A stretch of DNA of 64,000 nucleotides from Actinomadura macrotermitis (GTDB lineage Bacteria; Actinomycetota; Actinomycetes; Streptosporangiales; Streptosporangiaceae). Each line of letters starts with the position of its first letter. The stretch's first letter is position 1. Below the pieces are notes generated by a model. It did no database searches. It was not told where the DNA came from and saw only the letters and a list, made by a program, of their open reading frames with translations. Below are positions 44,824 to 54,415 of this stretch, piece after piece. The DNA is taken from contig NZ_WEGH01000001.1 of NCBI RefSeq assembly GCF_009604375.1, positions 1-64,000 on the forward strand. The letters run 5' to 3'. The position numbers were made by a program, and so were the translations under genes.

Positions 44824-45495
44824 TCAGATGCCGATGGCCAGCGAGTCCCAGAAGTCGGTCTCGTAGGCGTGCAGCATCCGTGCGGCGCGAAGGAGGTCGT
44901 GCGGGTCGTCCCCCGCCTCCAGTGCCGCCGCGATGACCTCCGTGGCCTGTGCGGCGAACCCGGGCGGCGATTCGGCGAAGAAGCGGAAGAAGGCGACCGC
45001 CTTCTCGTCCATGTCGTAGTGGACGCGCAGGGCCTCGGCGGCGCGGCCGCAGTAGGCGCCCCACTCCTCGAGGTTGGCCAGCATCGCCAGCGCCACCTCG
45101 CCGGCCCGCCCGAACGCCGCCCGCTGGGCCAGGTAGGCGGGGTAGGTCTGGGCCTGCGGGCGGGGCTCGTAGGCACTGAGATCCTTCTCACTCATTCCGA
45201 GGGCGGCCGCGAAGTCCATGAGCAGCACGAGCGCCTGTCCTTCACCGAGCGCGAGGGTGAGGAACATGTCCCCGGCGGGTGCCTCCGGGTAACGAGAGGC
45301 GAGAAGGGCGAAGCTGCGCCGGTCGCTGCCGATGATCCGGTATTCCTCCCCGGCCAAGCGGCGTAGGCGCTCCTGCGGCACCTGCCCTGTTTCGAGCAGT
45401 TCCAGGAAGCGGTTCCCGGCCGAGGCGGTCGTGGCCTCCGCGCGCGCCCGGGCGACCAGCCCGGCCGCGTCGTGATCGAACTCGTCGTCGAACAT
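44824..45495 (-). CDS. TenA/PqqC-like heme-oxygenase-fold protein (223 aa)
   Basis: All-helical protein with FLELLETGQVPQERLRRLAGEEYRII near the start and GEGQALVLLMDFAAALG, HYDMDEKAVAFFRFFAE, HAYETDFWDSL later, similar to the TenA/thiaminase II and PqqC group of the heme-oxygenase-like fold. The Cys of TenA (active site) is not obvious, so thiamine salvage is not assured. ATG 45495 was chosen; TTG-type upstream starts lack a ribosome site. Convergent with the AKR gene, 12 bp apart. Confidence 0.65.
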   Translation of the reverse strand: MFDDEFDHDAAGLVARARAEATTASAGNRFLELLETGQVPQERLRRLAGEEYRIIGSDRRSFALLASRYPEAPAGDMFLTLALGEGQALVLLMDFAAALGMSEKDLSAYEPRPQAQTYPAYLAQRAAFGRAGEVALAMLANLEEWGAYCGRAAEALRVHYDMDEKAVAFFRFFAESPPGFAAQATEVIAAALEAGDDPHDLLRAARMLHAYETDFWDSLAIGI

Positions 45496-45567
45496 GTCAC
45501 TCAGCGCAACATCTATGGCGCCCGTCGTCAACGGGTAGGCCCGAAACAACCCACATGATCGCCTGGA

Positions 45568-45573
45568 TACGAT
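45568..45573 (+). promoter_or_regulatory. candidate -10 (TACGAT) of citrate synthase
   Basis: TACGAT lies 50 nt upstream of ATG 45623 in the gap to the divergent TenA-like gene. No clear -35 box accompanies it. Confidence 0.35.
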
Positions 45574-45622
45574 GAGGGCCGGAACGTCTACGCGACGTGG
45601 ACGGAGTTGGGAGCGAGCGAGT

Positions 45623-46906
<1,284 letters not shown>

Positions 46907-46921
46907 CCGAAGCGTTCGCGA

Positions 46922-46953
46922 AGGGCCGGGCACCGAACACGGTGCCCGGCCCT
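46922..46953 (+). terminator. 13-bp perfect hairpin after citrate synthase
   Basis: Arms 46922-46934 and 46941-46953 perfectly complementary, loop GAACAC, 15 nt after the stop. Confidence 0.88.
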
Positions 46954-47011
46954 CGTGGCTTCACCGGGACCCGCCGGGTTAGCCTGAGGGCCGTCGACGG
47001 AGGGCTCCCGC

Positions 47012-48235
47012 GTGTCGCCGATCGTGGAACCGAGGCTGGCCGACCTGGACTTCTGGGCCCGCCCGCAGGCCGAGCGCGACGAACTGTTCGCCGCGCTGCG
47101 CGCCGCGCCCGCCCCGGTGTTCTGCCCGCGGCCGGACGGGCCCGGCTTCTACGCGCTGACCCGTTACGACCAGGTCGCCGAGGCCAGCCGGCATCCCGAG
47201 ATCTTCAGTTCCGAGCCGACCGCGGTGGGCCTGGACGACCCGCCTCCCTCGTCCGTCCGCCCCGCCGGCTCGATGATCAGCCTGGACGATCCGCGGCACG
47301 CCCGGCTGCGCCGGATCGTGTCGCGCTCGTTCACGCCGCGGACCGTCCGGCGGCTCGCCGGGGACGTGGCGGCGCTGGCCGCCGGCATCGTGGACGGCCT
47401 CGCCGAGCGCGGCCCCTGCGACTTCGTCGAGCACGTCGCGACGCCGATGCCGCTGCGCGTCATCTGCACCATGATGGGGATCCCCGAGTCCGAGTACGCC
47501 GCCGTGGTCGACGCCACCGAGGTGATCCTGGCGCTCGGCGACCCCGGTTACGTCGACGCGGGCGGCAGGGACAGGGCGACCGCGCTGAAGGAGAAGTTCG
47601 CCTATCTGCATTCGCTGGTGTCGGAGCTGGCGCGGCTGCGCCGGGTGCGGCCGGCGGACGACCTGGTCACGGCGCTGACGCAGGCCGACGTGGACGGCGA
47701 GGCGCTCACCGACGTCGAGCTCGCCCGCTTCTTCGCCCTGCTGGTCGTCGCCGGCAACGAGACGACGCGCAACGCGCTGTCCCACGCGCTGGTCCTGCTC
47801 ACCGGGCACCCCGATCAGCGCTCGGTCCTGATGTCCGATCTGGAGGGGCGGCTGCCGGGGGCGGTCGAGGAGATCGTCCGCCTCGCCACGCCGGTGATCT
47901 GGATGCGCCGCACCCTGGTCCGCGACCACGAGCTCGGCGGCCACCCGTACCGCGCCGGGGACCGGGTGATCATGTACTACGCCTCGGCCAACCGCGACGA
48001 GGCCGTGTTCGGCGATCCGTGCGCGTTCGACATCACCCGGACCCCGAACCCCCATGTCGGCTTCGGCGCGCCGGGCCCGCACTTCTGCCTGGGCGCCCAT
48101 CTGGCCCGCCGGGAGGTCACCGTACTGCTCCGTGAGCTGTTCACCCGGCTGCCGGACCTGCACGCGACCGCTCCCCCGGTCCGGCAGCGCTCGTCCTTCA
48201 TCAACGGCGTCAGGTCGCTGGCCTGCGCCTTCTGA
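47012..48235 (+). CDS. cytochrome P450 (407 aa)
   Basis: I-helix VVAGNETTRNALSHAL with the acid-Thr pair, ExxR in VEEIVRLATPVIWMRR, and heme-ligand loop FGAPGPHFCLGAHLARRE with the Cys thiolate near residue 355. The sequence style resembles CYP125/CYP142-like sterol or steroid P450s of actinobacteria, but that is a guess. GTG 47012 has GGAGGG 6 nt upstream. The redox partner is not next to it; a hypothetical gene follows 97 bp later. Confidence 0.92.
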   Translation: MSPIVEPRLADLDFWARPQAERDELFAALRAAPAPVFCPRPDGPGFYALTRYDQVAEASRHPEIFSSEPTAVGLDDPPPSSVRPAGSMISLDDPRHARLRRIVSRSFTPRTVRRLAGDVAALAAGIVDGLAERGPCDFVEHVATPMPLRVICTMMGIPESEYAAVVDATEVILALGDPGYVDAGGRDRATALKEKFAYLHSLVSELARLRRVRPADDLVTALTQADVDGEALTDVELARFFALLVVAGNETTRNALSHALVLLTGHPDQRSVLMSDLEGRLPGAVEEIVRLATPVIWMRRTLVRDHELGGHPYRAGDRVIMYYASANRDEAVFGDPCAFDITRTPNPHVGFGAPGPHFCLGAHLARREVTVLLRELFTRLPDLHATAPPVRQRSSFINGVRSLACAF

Positions 48236-48332
48236 TCCCGGCCGCGAAGTTGTCCACAGAACGCCGTTCCACTTCTGTTCCGCCTCGGCGCGCCGCAGCC
48301 TGGACTGCGAACCGCTTCCCGAGGAGGAACCC

Positions 48333-49205
48333 ATGCCGGCCACCGTCAGCTTCATCGTCCCCGAGCAGGTCACGGCGTCCTTCGTGGTCGCGACCGGCCA
48401 GCCGGACGTGCCCGCCGCGATCCTGTCGGCGCTCGCCCCCGACCTCGCCGCCGAGGCCGCCCGGCGGCTCGGCACGCCCCGCCTGACGATCACGTCCCAC
48501 CCGGTGGACCGCTCCCCCTGGTGCCCGCCTCCCGGCGGCGCGGCGGGGACGCTCCGCCACATCGGGGTCGGCGCGACCCTGCCCGCCGGCGACCAGCCGC
48601 TCGGCGCCCGTCTGGCCCGCGCCCTGGCCCGCGTGATCGCCGAGCACTCGGCCGGGGTCGCGGTCGACCTCGACAACGCCCGGATCCTGCCGGACCGCCC
48701 CGAGCCGCGCCGCTTCGCCCTCGCCGACGGCTGGCTCGGCGCCCGCCGGCCGCCCGGGCGCGGCCCGGAGCACTGCACGGCCGGCGCGGAGGAGGTCGAC
48801 GGTTGCGCCTGCGTCGAGCTCACCACCCAGGGCCTGCACCGGTTCGGCCTCCCCGAACTGCGCATCTCGGGCGTCGCCTGCGCGCACGACCTCGCCGCCC
48901 TGAACATCCTGCGCGCGACGGCGCAGCGGCTGCTGCCGCTCGGCGCCCGCCCCGGCGTCCATGTGATCCCGCGTGAGCTCCCGCTGACCGGCACCGACTT
49001 CGCCGCTTACTGGGGCGACCGCGAACCGCTGTGGGACGACGATCCGGTCCCTGTGCGTCTCACCTCGCTGTCACCGCGGCTGCTCAGTGTGTCTTCCCCG
49101 TCCCGGTTCCCTGGCACGCTCAACCAGTGGCTGTGGGACGAACTCCCGCCGCCCCTCTATGACACCGGCCCTCAGGACGGCGTCCTCGCCCCGGCGCCGG
49201 CCTGA
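48333..49205 (+). CDS. uncharacterised protein, 290 aa
   Basis: ATG 48333 has GAGGAGG 5 nt upstream. No family recognised. It has a hydrophobic but not transmembrane start (VSFIVPEQVTASFVVATGQP), a Cys-rich middle (EHCTAGAEEVDGCACVELTT) and a C-terminus with WGDREPLWDDDPVPVRL and LNQWLWDELPPPLYDTG. Same strand as the P450 gene, 97 bp downstream, possibly one unit. Confidence 0.6.
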   Translation: MPATVSFIVPEQVTASFVVATGQPDVPAAILSALAPDLAAEAARRLGTPRLTITSHPVDRSPWCPPPGGAAGTLRHIGVGATLPAGDQPLGARLARALARVIAEHSAGVAVDLDNARILPDRPEPRRFALADGWLGARRPPGRGPEHCTAGAEEVDGCACVELTTQGLHRFGLPELRISGVACAHDLAALNILRATAQRLLPLGARPGVHVIPRELPLTGTDFAAYWGDREPLWDDDPVPVRLTSLSPRLLSVSSPSRFPGTLNQWLWDELPPPLYDTGPQDGVLAPAPA

Positions 49206-49211
49206 CCACCG

Positions 49212-49694
49212 TCAGCGAGCGGCGCGGGACTCGGCATGGGCCTTGAGCCGCTCCAGGGTGGTGGCGATGTTCGCGGCGTTGTGGCCCGGCCGGTTGATCA
49301 CACCGGTGACGAGCATGGCGAAGGGGATGAACCACACCGGGACGCGCGCCCAGTTGCTCTCGGTCACGATGCAGGTCCCGTCGCCGGCCGGCTCGATCTT
49401 GTACTGCCACCGGGAGATGGGCACCTTGAGGACGGGAACGCTGACGTCGTAGGCGAAGCGGCGCCCTTGCTCCAGGGCGATGATGCGGCAGTGGGTCTGC
49501 CAGCGGCGCCACCCGTTGCGGTTGAAGCCGACGAACCTCGCCCCGAGGGCGGCGCGGGTGGCGCCGTCCAGCCAGCGTGCGGCCATGGCCTCCTCGGCGA
49601 AGCCCGCCATGGTCACCGGATCGCTGACGAGCTCGAAGAGCTCATCGGCCGGCGCGTCGACCGTGATCGACTTGGCAGCGAAAAGCCTGTTCAC
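49212..49694 (-). CDS. SRPBCC/polyketide-cyclase-fold protein (160 aa)
   Basis: Helix-grip fold: ITVDAPADELFELVSDPVTMAGF at the start, then alternating beta-strands (GARFVGFNRNGWRRWQTHCRIIAL, ISRWQYKIEPAGDGTCIVTESNW) and a long C-terminal helix (NIATTLERLKAHAES). Ligand-binding or coenzyme Q/lipid-transport type roles are known for such proteins. GTG 49694 has an ideal AGGAGG upstream. Confidence 0.82.
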   Translation of the reverse strand: MNRLFAAKSITVDAPADELFELVSDPVTMAGFAEEAMAARWLDGATRAALGARFVGFNRNGWRRWQTHCRIIALEQGRRFAYDVSVPVLKVPISRWQYKIEPAGDGTCIVTESNWARVPVWFIPFAMLVTGVINRPGHNAANIATTLERLKAHAESRAAR

Positions 49695-49910
49695 AGATAC
49701 CTCCTGGGGGGGGCTGCGATGCATCGGCGCTCGAACAGGGCGACCGGATACCAGAAAGCCGGGCGTTCACCACCGTGGCGTTCGCCGGGCCGCCGACGGA
49801 GCGAAGCGCTGTGGGGGGATGCCGATACGACGGGCGCACCTCGGCCCGCCCCGGGGCGCCAAGGCCCGGAAGCGCCGGCCATGCCAGAAGGCGCCCCTCC
49901 CGGAAACCGG

Positions 49911-49988
49911 TCACAGCGCGCCCTCCCGCACCGCGAAGGCCACGGGCAGCCTGCGGAACAAGGCGGGCAGAGCCATGACACCGACCAT
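49911..49988 (-). CDS. small hydrophobic ORF, 25 aa
   Basis: ATG 49988 follows AGGAG at 7 nt and codes for MVGVMALPALFRRLPVAFAV and five more residues (REGAL) before a stop. It lies 40-50 nt downstream of the palindrome ACAGTACTGT. It may be a real short peptide or the first codons of a gene that has since decayed; nothing downstream to 49695 continues it convincingly. Confidence 0.25.
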   Translation of the reverse strand: MVGVMALPALFRRLPVAFAVREGAL

Positions 49989-50034
49989 CGAACGCTCCTG
50001 AGAGAGGCGGCATCGGGCACCTCACAATCCAGAG

Positions 50035-50044
50035 ACAGTACTGT
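50035..50044. promoter_or_regulatory. operator-like palindrome ACAGTACTGT
   Basis: A perfect 10-bp palindrome, extended to (G)AACAGTACTGT(C/T)TC on one strand, the style of TetR-family sites. It lies between the 25-codon ORF (minus) and the hydrolase pseudogene (plus), so it looks like the remnant of a divergent, repressor-controlled promoter. Confidence 0.4.
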
Positions 50045-50065
50045 TCCTTGAACTCCTTGGGAACG

Positions 50066-50695
50066 CCACAGCGGCCTCTCACCGAACGCGCCGGTCACGC
50101 CGAGGTGGTGACCGTCCAGCCACCGGCCGGTGACGGCCCGGCCGAGCTTGCCGAGCGCGCCGATGCCATGGCGAAGACGGCCGGGAACCGCGAAGAGGTG
50201 CGCTGGTGGCGCAGACCATGGCGGGGTCCACCACGTCGCTGGTGTGCGGGCGCGTGAAGGCAAGGAAGGTCGTCATGCTGAACGCCATGCTCCCCGCGCC
50301 CGGGGAGTCACCCGGAGAGCGGTGGGACAACATACGCCGCCCGGAGCACGCCGCCCGGAGCACGCCCAGCGGAACGGCAGGGTGGTCGGATTCGGCTTCT
50401 CCGCCGATTTTGTTCATGGCGTTCCCGGGGACGTCTCGGACGGCCTGTCGGCCCAGGGTGGGCAACGGCAGTCGGACACCCCTTTTCGCGGCCCTGTGGT
50501 CGCTGGGCGGGTGGCCCAAAGTGGACACAGTCTTCCTGCAGGGGCGCGACGACCGTTTCTTCCCGCTGGAGTTCCAGCGCCGGCTCGTGAGCGAGCGGCT
50601 GGGGATCGAGCCGGACGAGATGCCCGGCGGCCAGCTGGCCGCCCTCAGCCTGCCCGCGGAGCCGGCGGACCGGCCGGCCGGTTACGCGTCCGCGC
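50066..50695 (+). pseudogene. alpha/beta hydrolase pseudogene with at least three frameshifts
   Basis: Pieces of one alpha/beta hydrolase are found in changing frames: EVVTVQPPAGDGPAELAERA (to ~50205), then MLNAMLPAPGESPGERWDN (50275-50331) one frame over, then DFVHGVPGDVSDGLSAQGGQ and RQSDTPF (~50400-50490) in the third frame, then FLQGRDDRFFPLEFQRRLV and MPGGQLAALSLPAEPADR (50530-50680) back in the second. The order matches the esterase-like family that ends in DDRFFP...RERLG...MPGGH. The nucleophile His-Ser elbow is lost (AQTMAG in place of G-x-S-x-G). The 3' end overlaps the DUF4291 gene. Confidence 0.85.
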
Positions 50696-51272
50696 CGATG
50701 CGCCGGGCCAGTTCCGGGGAGAGGGGGTAGGGGCGTTCCTTCGGCAGGAAGGTCCTGGCCTTGGCGGCCTGGCCGTCCTGGAGCAGGCGGTGGATCTTGC
50801 GGACCAGAGGGGTGCGGTCCTCGATACCGAGGATCCACTCGTCCACGTAGTCGCCGATGACCTGGCGGCTCAGCCCGACCTGGATGCTGCGGTCCGCCAG
50901 TTTCTCGCCGCGCAGGGAGCGTTCGGGGTCCCATTGGACGTGGACGGCGGCGTGCCGGAGGGCCGCGCGCCACTCGTCGCTGTCGCGGAAGACGCGGCGG
51001 TCCGCGTGGGTCGGTACGGCCTGGGAGAGCGCCCGCTCCCAGCCGGTCCTGCTGATCCGGACGGCCAGCACCCGCTCCTGCCCCGGCTTGCGCGCCCAGC
51101 CGCTGCGCGCCATGAGCCAGAGGAAGGACGGCTTGATCCAGGTCATCCGGCCCCGCGAGAACGGCGGCACGAAGCGCCCGGCGGCGAGGGCGGGCTCGGC
51201 GATCAGGGGGCTGTAGGCCTGGTAGACGGTGATCGAGTCACGGTCGTGCAGGGCACGGATACGGTAGGTCAT
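50682..51272 (-). CDS. DUF4291 family protein (196 aa)
   Basis: Matches the DUF4291 pattern: YRIRALHDRDSITVYQAYSP, then RMTWIKPSFLWLMARSGWA and QERVLAVRISRTGWE. The family is widespread and of unknown function. ATG 51272 was chosen because it places the conserved YRIRA block at the start; TTG 51311 would add 13 residues. It is divergent from the AlkZ-like gene 83 bp away. Confidence 0.82.
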   Translation of the reverse strand: MTYRIRALHDRDSITVYQAYSPLIAEPALAAGRFVPPFSRGRMTWIKPSFLWLMARSGWARKPGQERVLAVRISRTGWERALSQAVPTHADRRVFRDSDEWRAALRHAAVHVQWDPERSLRGEKLADRSIQVGLSRQVIGDYVDEWILGIEDRTPLVRKIHRLLQDGQAAKARTFLPKERPYPLSPELARRIGADA

Positions 51273-51355
51273 CTCGGGGACGATCTTTTCCGGCACCCGC
51301 CGGACCGGCAACGGGTTTTCGGGCGGATTCGGAGGAGTTCGGGCAGAGTGTGCCC

Positions 51356-52468
51356 ATGACTCCTCCCTTGATCGGGCGCCGCGCCCTCAACCGGGCCACG
51401 CTCGACCGCCAGCTGCTGCTCCGGCGCGCCGGCCTCACCGTGCCCGAAGCCCTGGAACGGCTGGCGGGCCTGCAGGCGCAGAGCACGCACAGCTGGTACC
51501 TGGGTCTCTGGTCGCGCCTGGAGGGGTACCGGCCCGAGCCGACGGGCGAGCTGCTGAAGCAGCGCGAGATCGTGCGGATGGCGCTGATGCGCTCGACCAT
51601 CCACCTGGTGACGGCACGCGACTGCCTGTGGCTGCGGCCGCTGACGCAGCCGGTCATCGAGCGCACGACCCGGTCCAGCTTCGCCCGGGGCATCGTGGGT
51701 CTGGACGCCGCCGAGCTGACCGCGGCGGCGCGGCGCCTGATGGCCGAGGGGCCGCTGACGTTCAGCGCGCTCGGCCACCGCCTCGCCGAGCGTTGGCCGG
51801 AGCACGACCCGATGTCGATGGCGCAGACCGTCCGGGCGCTCGTCCCGCTGGTGCAGGTCCCGCCGCGCGGCGTCTGGGGCGAGAGCGGTCAGGCCGCGCA
51901 TGTGCCGGTCGAGGACTGGCTCGGCCGGCCGGTGGATCCCGGCGCGTCGTTGGAGACGCTGGTGCTGCGCTACCTGGCGGCGTTCGGCCCCGCCTCGGTC
52001 CGGGACGTGCAGCACTGGTGCGGCCTGACCCGCCTGAACGAGGTCGTGGACGGCCTGCGCCCGCACCTGGAGGTGTTCCGCGACGAGTCTGGCCGTGAGC
52101 TGTTCGACCTGCCGGATGCGCCCCGCCCTGACCCGGACACCCCGGCGCCCGCCCGTTATCTGTACGAGTGCGACAACCTGCTGCGTTCGTTCGCCGATGT
52201 CAGCCGGGTCACAACGGCGGACTATAGCGCTCAGGGCTTCGGCGGGAAGAACGAGGAGCCCTCGACGATCCTGGTGGACGGCGAGGTCGCCGCGACGTGG
52301 CGCATCACGACGACGCGCGGGAGCGCGACGCTACGGATCCGCCCGTTCCGCGAGTTGACCAGCGCCGAGGAGGAGGACGTCCGCACCGAAGGCGCCGCCA
52401 TGCTGGAGTTCTCCGCCGCCGGAGCCAGGGAGCGCACGCTGGTGGTGGACGCGCCGGTCCCCGGGTGA
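51356..52468 (+). CDS. winged-helix AlkZ-like (HTH_42) protein, second copy (370 aa)
   Basis: Same family as 36218-37303: NRATLDRQLLLRRAGLTVPE, RLAGLQAQSTHSWYLGLW with the QxQ motif, LMRSTIHLVTARD, GRELFDLPDAPRP. The two share perhaps half of their residues by eye and the same GRELFDLPDAPRP block. Possible DNA glycosylase; activity unproven. GGAGGAG is 12 nt before GTG 51350 and 18 nt before ATG 51356, so GTG 51350 (two residues longer) is also possible. Confidence 0.82.
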   Translation: MTPPLIGRRALNRATLDRQLLLRRAGLTVPEALERLAGLQAQSTHSWYLGLWSRLEGYRPEPTGELLKQREIVRMALMRSTIHLVTARDCLWLRPLTQPVIERTTRSSFARGIVGLDAAELTAAARRLMAEGPLTFSALGHRLAERWPEHDPMSMAQTVRALVPLVQVPPRGVWGESGQAAHVPVEDWLGRPVDPGASLETLVLRYLAAFGPASVRDVQHWCGLTRLNEVVDGLRPHLEVFRDESGRELFDLPDAPRPDPDTPAPARYLYECDNLLRSFADVSRVTTADYSAQGFGGKNEEPSTILVDGEVAATWRITTTRGSATLRIRPFRELTSAEEEDVRTEGAAMLEFSAAGARERTLVVDAPVPG

Positions 52469-52800
52469 CCGGCGCCTTCCTGGCCCCGGCCATCCCGACC
52501 TCGCACCGGTATCCAGGGACTGACGTCTTTTCCGGCCCGGGCCATTCCGGCCTCACGCCGATACTCAGGTAGCCGGGGTCTGGCGTCTTTCTCGGTCCAG
52601 GTCACCCCCGGTCTCGCGCCGATATTCAGGTAGCCGGGTCCAGTGCCTTTCCTAATCTGGACCATCCGGCTTCGCACCGGTAGCCAGACAGCCAGGAGCC
52701 GACGCCTTCCCGGTCCGGGCCATTCCGGCTTCTCGCCGGTAGCCAGACAGGCAGGGGTCGGCTCCTTTTTCGGGCCGGGTCCTTTCGGTCTCGCGCAGGT
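52469..52800. repeat. degenerate ~60-bp tandem repeat, about six units
   Basis: Units at 52469-52517 (partial), 52518-52577, 52578-52638, 52639-52696, 52697-52755, 52756-~52800. Common core on the plus strand: CCTTTCC(C)GG(T/C)CCGGGCCATTCCGGC...TCGC(A)CCGGTA(G/T)(C)CAG. Neighbouring units are more alike (52518/52578; 52639/52697) than distant ones, so growth was stepwise. It keeps the minus strand open for ~200 codons, but no gene is convincing. No spacers, so not CRISPR. Confidence 0.8.
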
Positions 52801-52856
52801 TCCGGCCTTGCCCAGATTCCGGCCCTGCACAGGCTCCGGCTCCGCGCGGGTTCCGG

Positions 52857-52888
52857 GGCGGGCGGGTGCCTTCCGGCACCCGCCCGCC
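52857..52888 (-). terminator. 14-bp perfect hairpin after the HPF-like gene
   Basis: Arms 52857-52870 and 52875-52888 with loop TTCC. It begins 5 nt beyond the stop (52894) of the minus-strand gene and ends the transcript before the tandem repeats. Confidence 0.88.
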
Positions 52889-52893
52889 GCTGA

Positions 52894-53193
52894 TCAGGCC
52901 GCGCGTACCGCGAGCCGGTCGCGCAGCAGGTCGATGGCCTCGGTCAGGTCCGGCGCCGCGGCCTGGGCGCGCAGGCGCCGGCCGGCGAGCTCGACGACGG
53001 CCTGGGCCAGCGCCGGGCGCGGCAGGTCGGCGCCGGTCACCTTGCTGAGGGTGACCCGGACCGAGGTGATCTCGCCCTGCGCGCCGTCCAGCGCACTGCG
53101 CACGGCGCGCTCGGCCACCTCACGCTCGGCGTCGCTCACCTGCCCGGAGGTCTGGAAGCCGATGGCGGGAAGGGTGCGGTCGATGGTGTTCAT
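52894..53193 (-). CDS. short HPF/RaiA-like ribosome-associated protein (99 aa)
   Basis: Has the pattern of ribosome hibernation factors: helix SDAEREVAERAVRSAL, strand EITSVRVTLSKV, then LAQAVVELAGRRLRAQAAAP and EAIDLLRDRL. Only one S30AE-type domain is present and there is no C-terminal dimerisation domain as in long HPF. Probably tunes translation in stationary phase. AGGGGGA before ATG 53193. Distant; other small alpha-beta folds are possible. Confidence 0.6.
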   Translation of the reverse strand: MNTIDRTLPAIGFQTSGQVSDAEREVAERAVRSALDGAQGEITSVRVTLSKVTGADLPRPALAQAVVELAGRRLRAQAAAPDLTEAIDLLRDRLAVRAA

Positions 53194-53482
53194 GGTTCCC
53201 CCTAACGAATGCGGTGGGTGTGGTTCACCTTGGGGACGGGTTGTCAGGCGGGCGCCGCCACCGCGCGGCGTGACGCCCTACAGACAGGACTGGCGAGGGC
53301 GCCCGGGAGTTCACCGGATTCGGGGAGAGGTCCGTCACGAGGCCCGGATCACAGTGCTTTATCACGCCGGACCCCGCCCGCAGCGGATGATCTTTTCAGT
53401 CTTCCCAAAACCATGGCGTGATCCTCTAGCATGGACCGTGCCGTTCCGCCCCATGGCGGTCCCACCGACTGGCTGGTGAACC

Positions 53483-54415
53483 TTGCCCCAGGATGCAGCT
53501 GTCCCGACACCTCCGGCCGATGACGAGCCGGACGGCGGTCGGCTCATCGGTTACCCCCGGCGCGGTGGCCCCACCGTGCTGCGCATCCTGCTGGGCGCCC
53601 AGCTGCGCCGGCTGCGCGAGCAGCGCGGCATCTCCACCGAGCAGGCCGGCTACGAGATCCGCGGCTCGCACTCCAAGATCAGCCGGATGGAGCTGGGCCG
53701 GGTCGGCTTCAAGGAACGCGACGTCAGCGACCTGCTCACGCTGTACGGGGTGACGGGCAACGGCGAGCGCGCGGCGCTGCTGGAGCTCGCCCGCGAGGCC
53801 AACACCCCCGGCTGGTGGCACCAGTACGGCGACGTGCTGCCGCAGTGGTTCGAGACCTTCCTCGGCTTGGAGGAGGCGGCCTCGCTGCTGCGCAACTACG
53901 AGCTGCAGTTCGTGCCGGGCCTGCTGCAGACCGAGGACTACGCGCGCGCCTGCGTGCGCCTGGGCTTCCCCGACGCCGGGGACGAGGAGGACGTCGAGCG
54001 CCGCGTGAGCGTGCGGCTGACCCGCCAGGAGCGGTTCACCTCCCCCGGTGCGCCGACGCTGTGGGCGGTGATCGACGAGGGCGTGGTGCGGCGCCCGCTC
54101 GGCGGCCCCGCGGTGATGCGCCGCCAGCTCGAGCACCTGATCGAGATGGCCGAGCTGCCGAACGTGACGCTGCAGATCGTGCCGTTCGGCGCGGGCGGGC
54201 ACGCCGCGGCGGGCGGTCCGTTCACGATCCTGCGGTTCGCCGAGCCGGGCCTGTCGGACGTGGTGTTCCTGGAGCAGCTGACCAGCGCGCTCTACCTGGA
54301 CAAGCCGACCGACGTCGACACCTACATGCGGGCGATGAACAACCTGTGCATCACCGCCGCGCGCCCCGACGACACGATCGCGTTCCTGCGCGACATCCTG
54401 CGCGAGGACTACTAG
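53483..54415 (+). CDS. XRE-family regulator with DUF5753 domain (310 aa)
   Basis: N-terminal HTH (LGAQLRRLREQRGISTEQAG... HSKISRMELGRVGF, ~res 37-75) followed by the DUF5753 C-terminal half (YELQFVPGLLQTEDYARA, LPNVTLQIVPFGAG, VVFLEQLTSALYLDKP). Such actinobacterial regulators are commonly paired with a small DUF397 partner, which I do not find here. The start TTG 53483 gives the expected N-terminal extension and has GGTGA upstream. It overlaps the convergent thioesterase gene by 4 bp. Confidence 0.88.
   Translation: MPQDAAVPTPPADDEPDGGRLIGYPRRGGPTVLRILLGAQLRRLREQRGISTEQAGYEIRGSHSKISRMELGRVGFKERDVSDLLTLYGVTGNGERAALLELAREANTPGWWHQYGDVLPQWFETFLGLEEAASLLRNYELQFVPGLLQTEDYARACVRLGFPDAGDEEDVERRVSVRLTRQERFTSPGAPTLWAVIDEGVVRRPLGGPAVMRRQLEHLIEMAELPNVTLQIVPFGAGGHAAAGGPFTILRFAEPGLSDVVFLEQLTSALYLDKPTDVDTYMRAMNNLCITAARPDDTIAFLRDILREDY

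Noticed and set aside
49695-50034. additional gene between the SRPBCC gene and the hydrolase pseudogene
   Set aside because: Apart from the 25-codon ORF, no frame shows a domain or good codon bias; it looks like decayed sequence.
52469-52800. CRISPR array
   Set aside because: Repeats are degenerate, contiguous and without unique spacers; no cas1/cas2 in the window. The Cas4-like gene at 60627 is in a different cassette.
52231-52830. 199-codon minus ORF over the tandem repeats
   Set aside because: Made of the repeat itself, starts without a ribosome site and overlaps the end of a real gene.
53194-53482. gene or promoter pair between HPF-like and XRE genes
   Set aside because: 289 bp with no reliable ORF. 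TAGCAT near 53428 could be a -10 but lacks a -35 partner.
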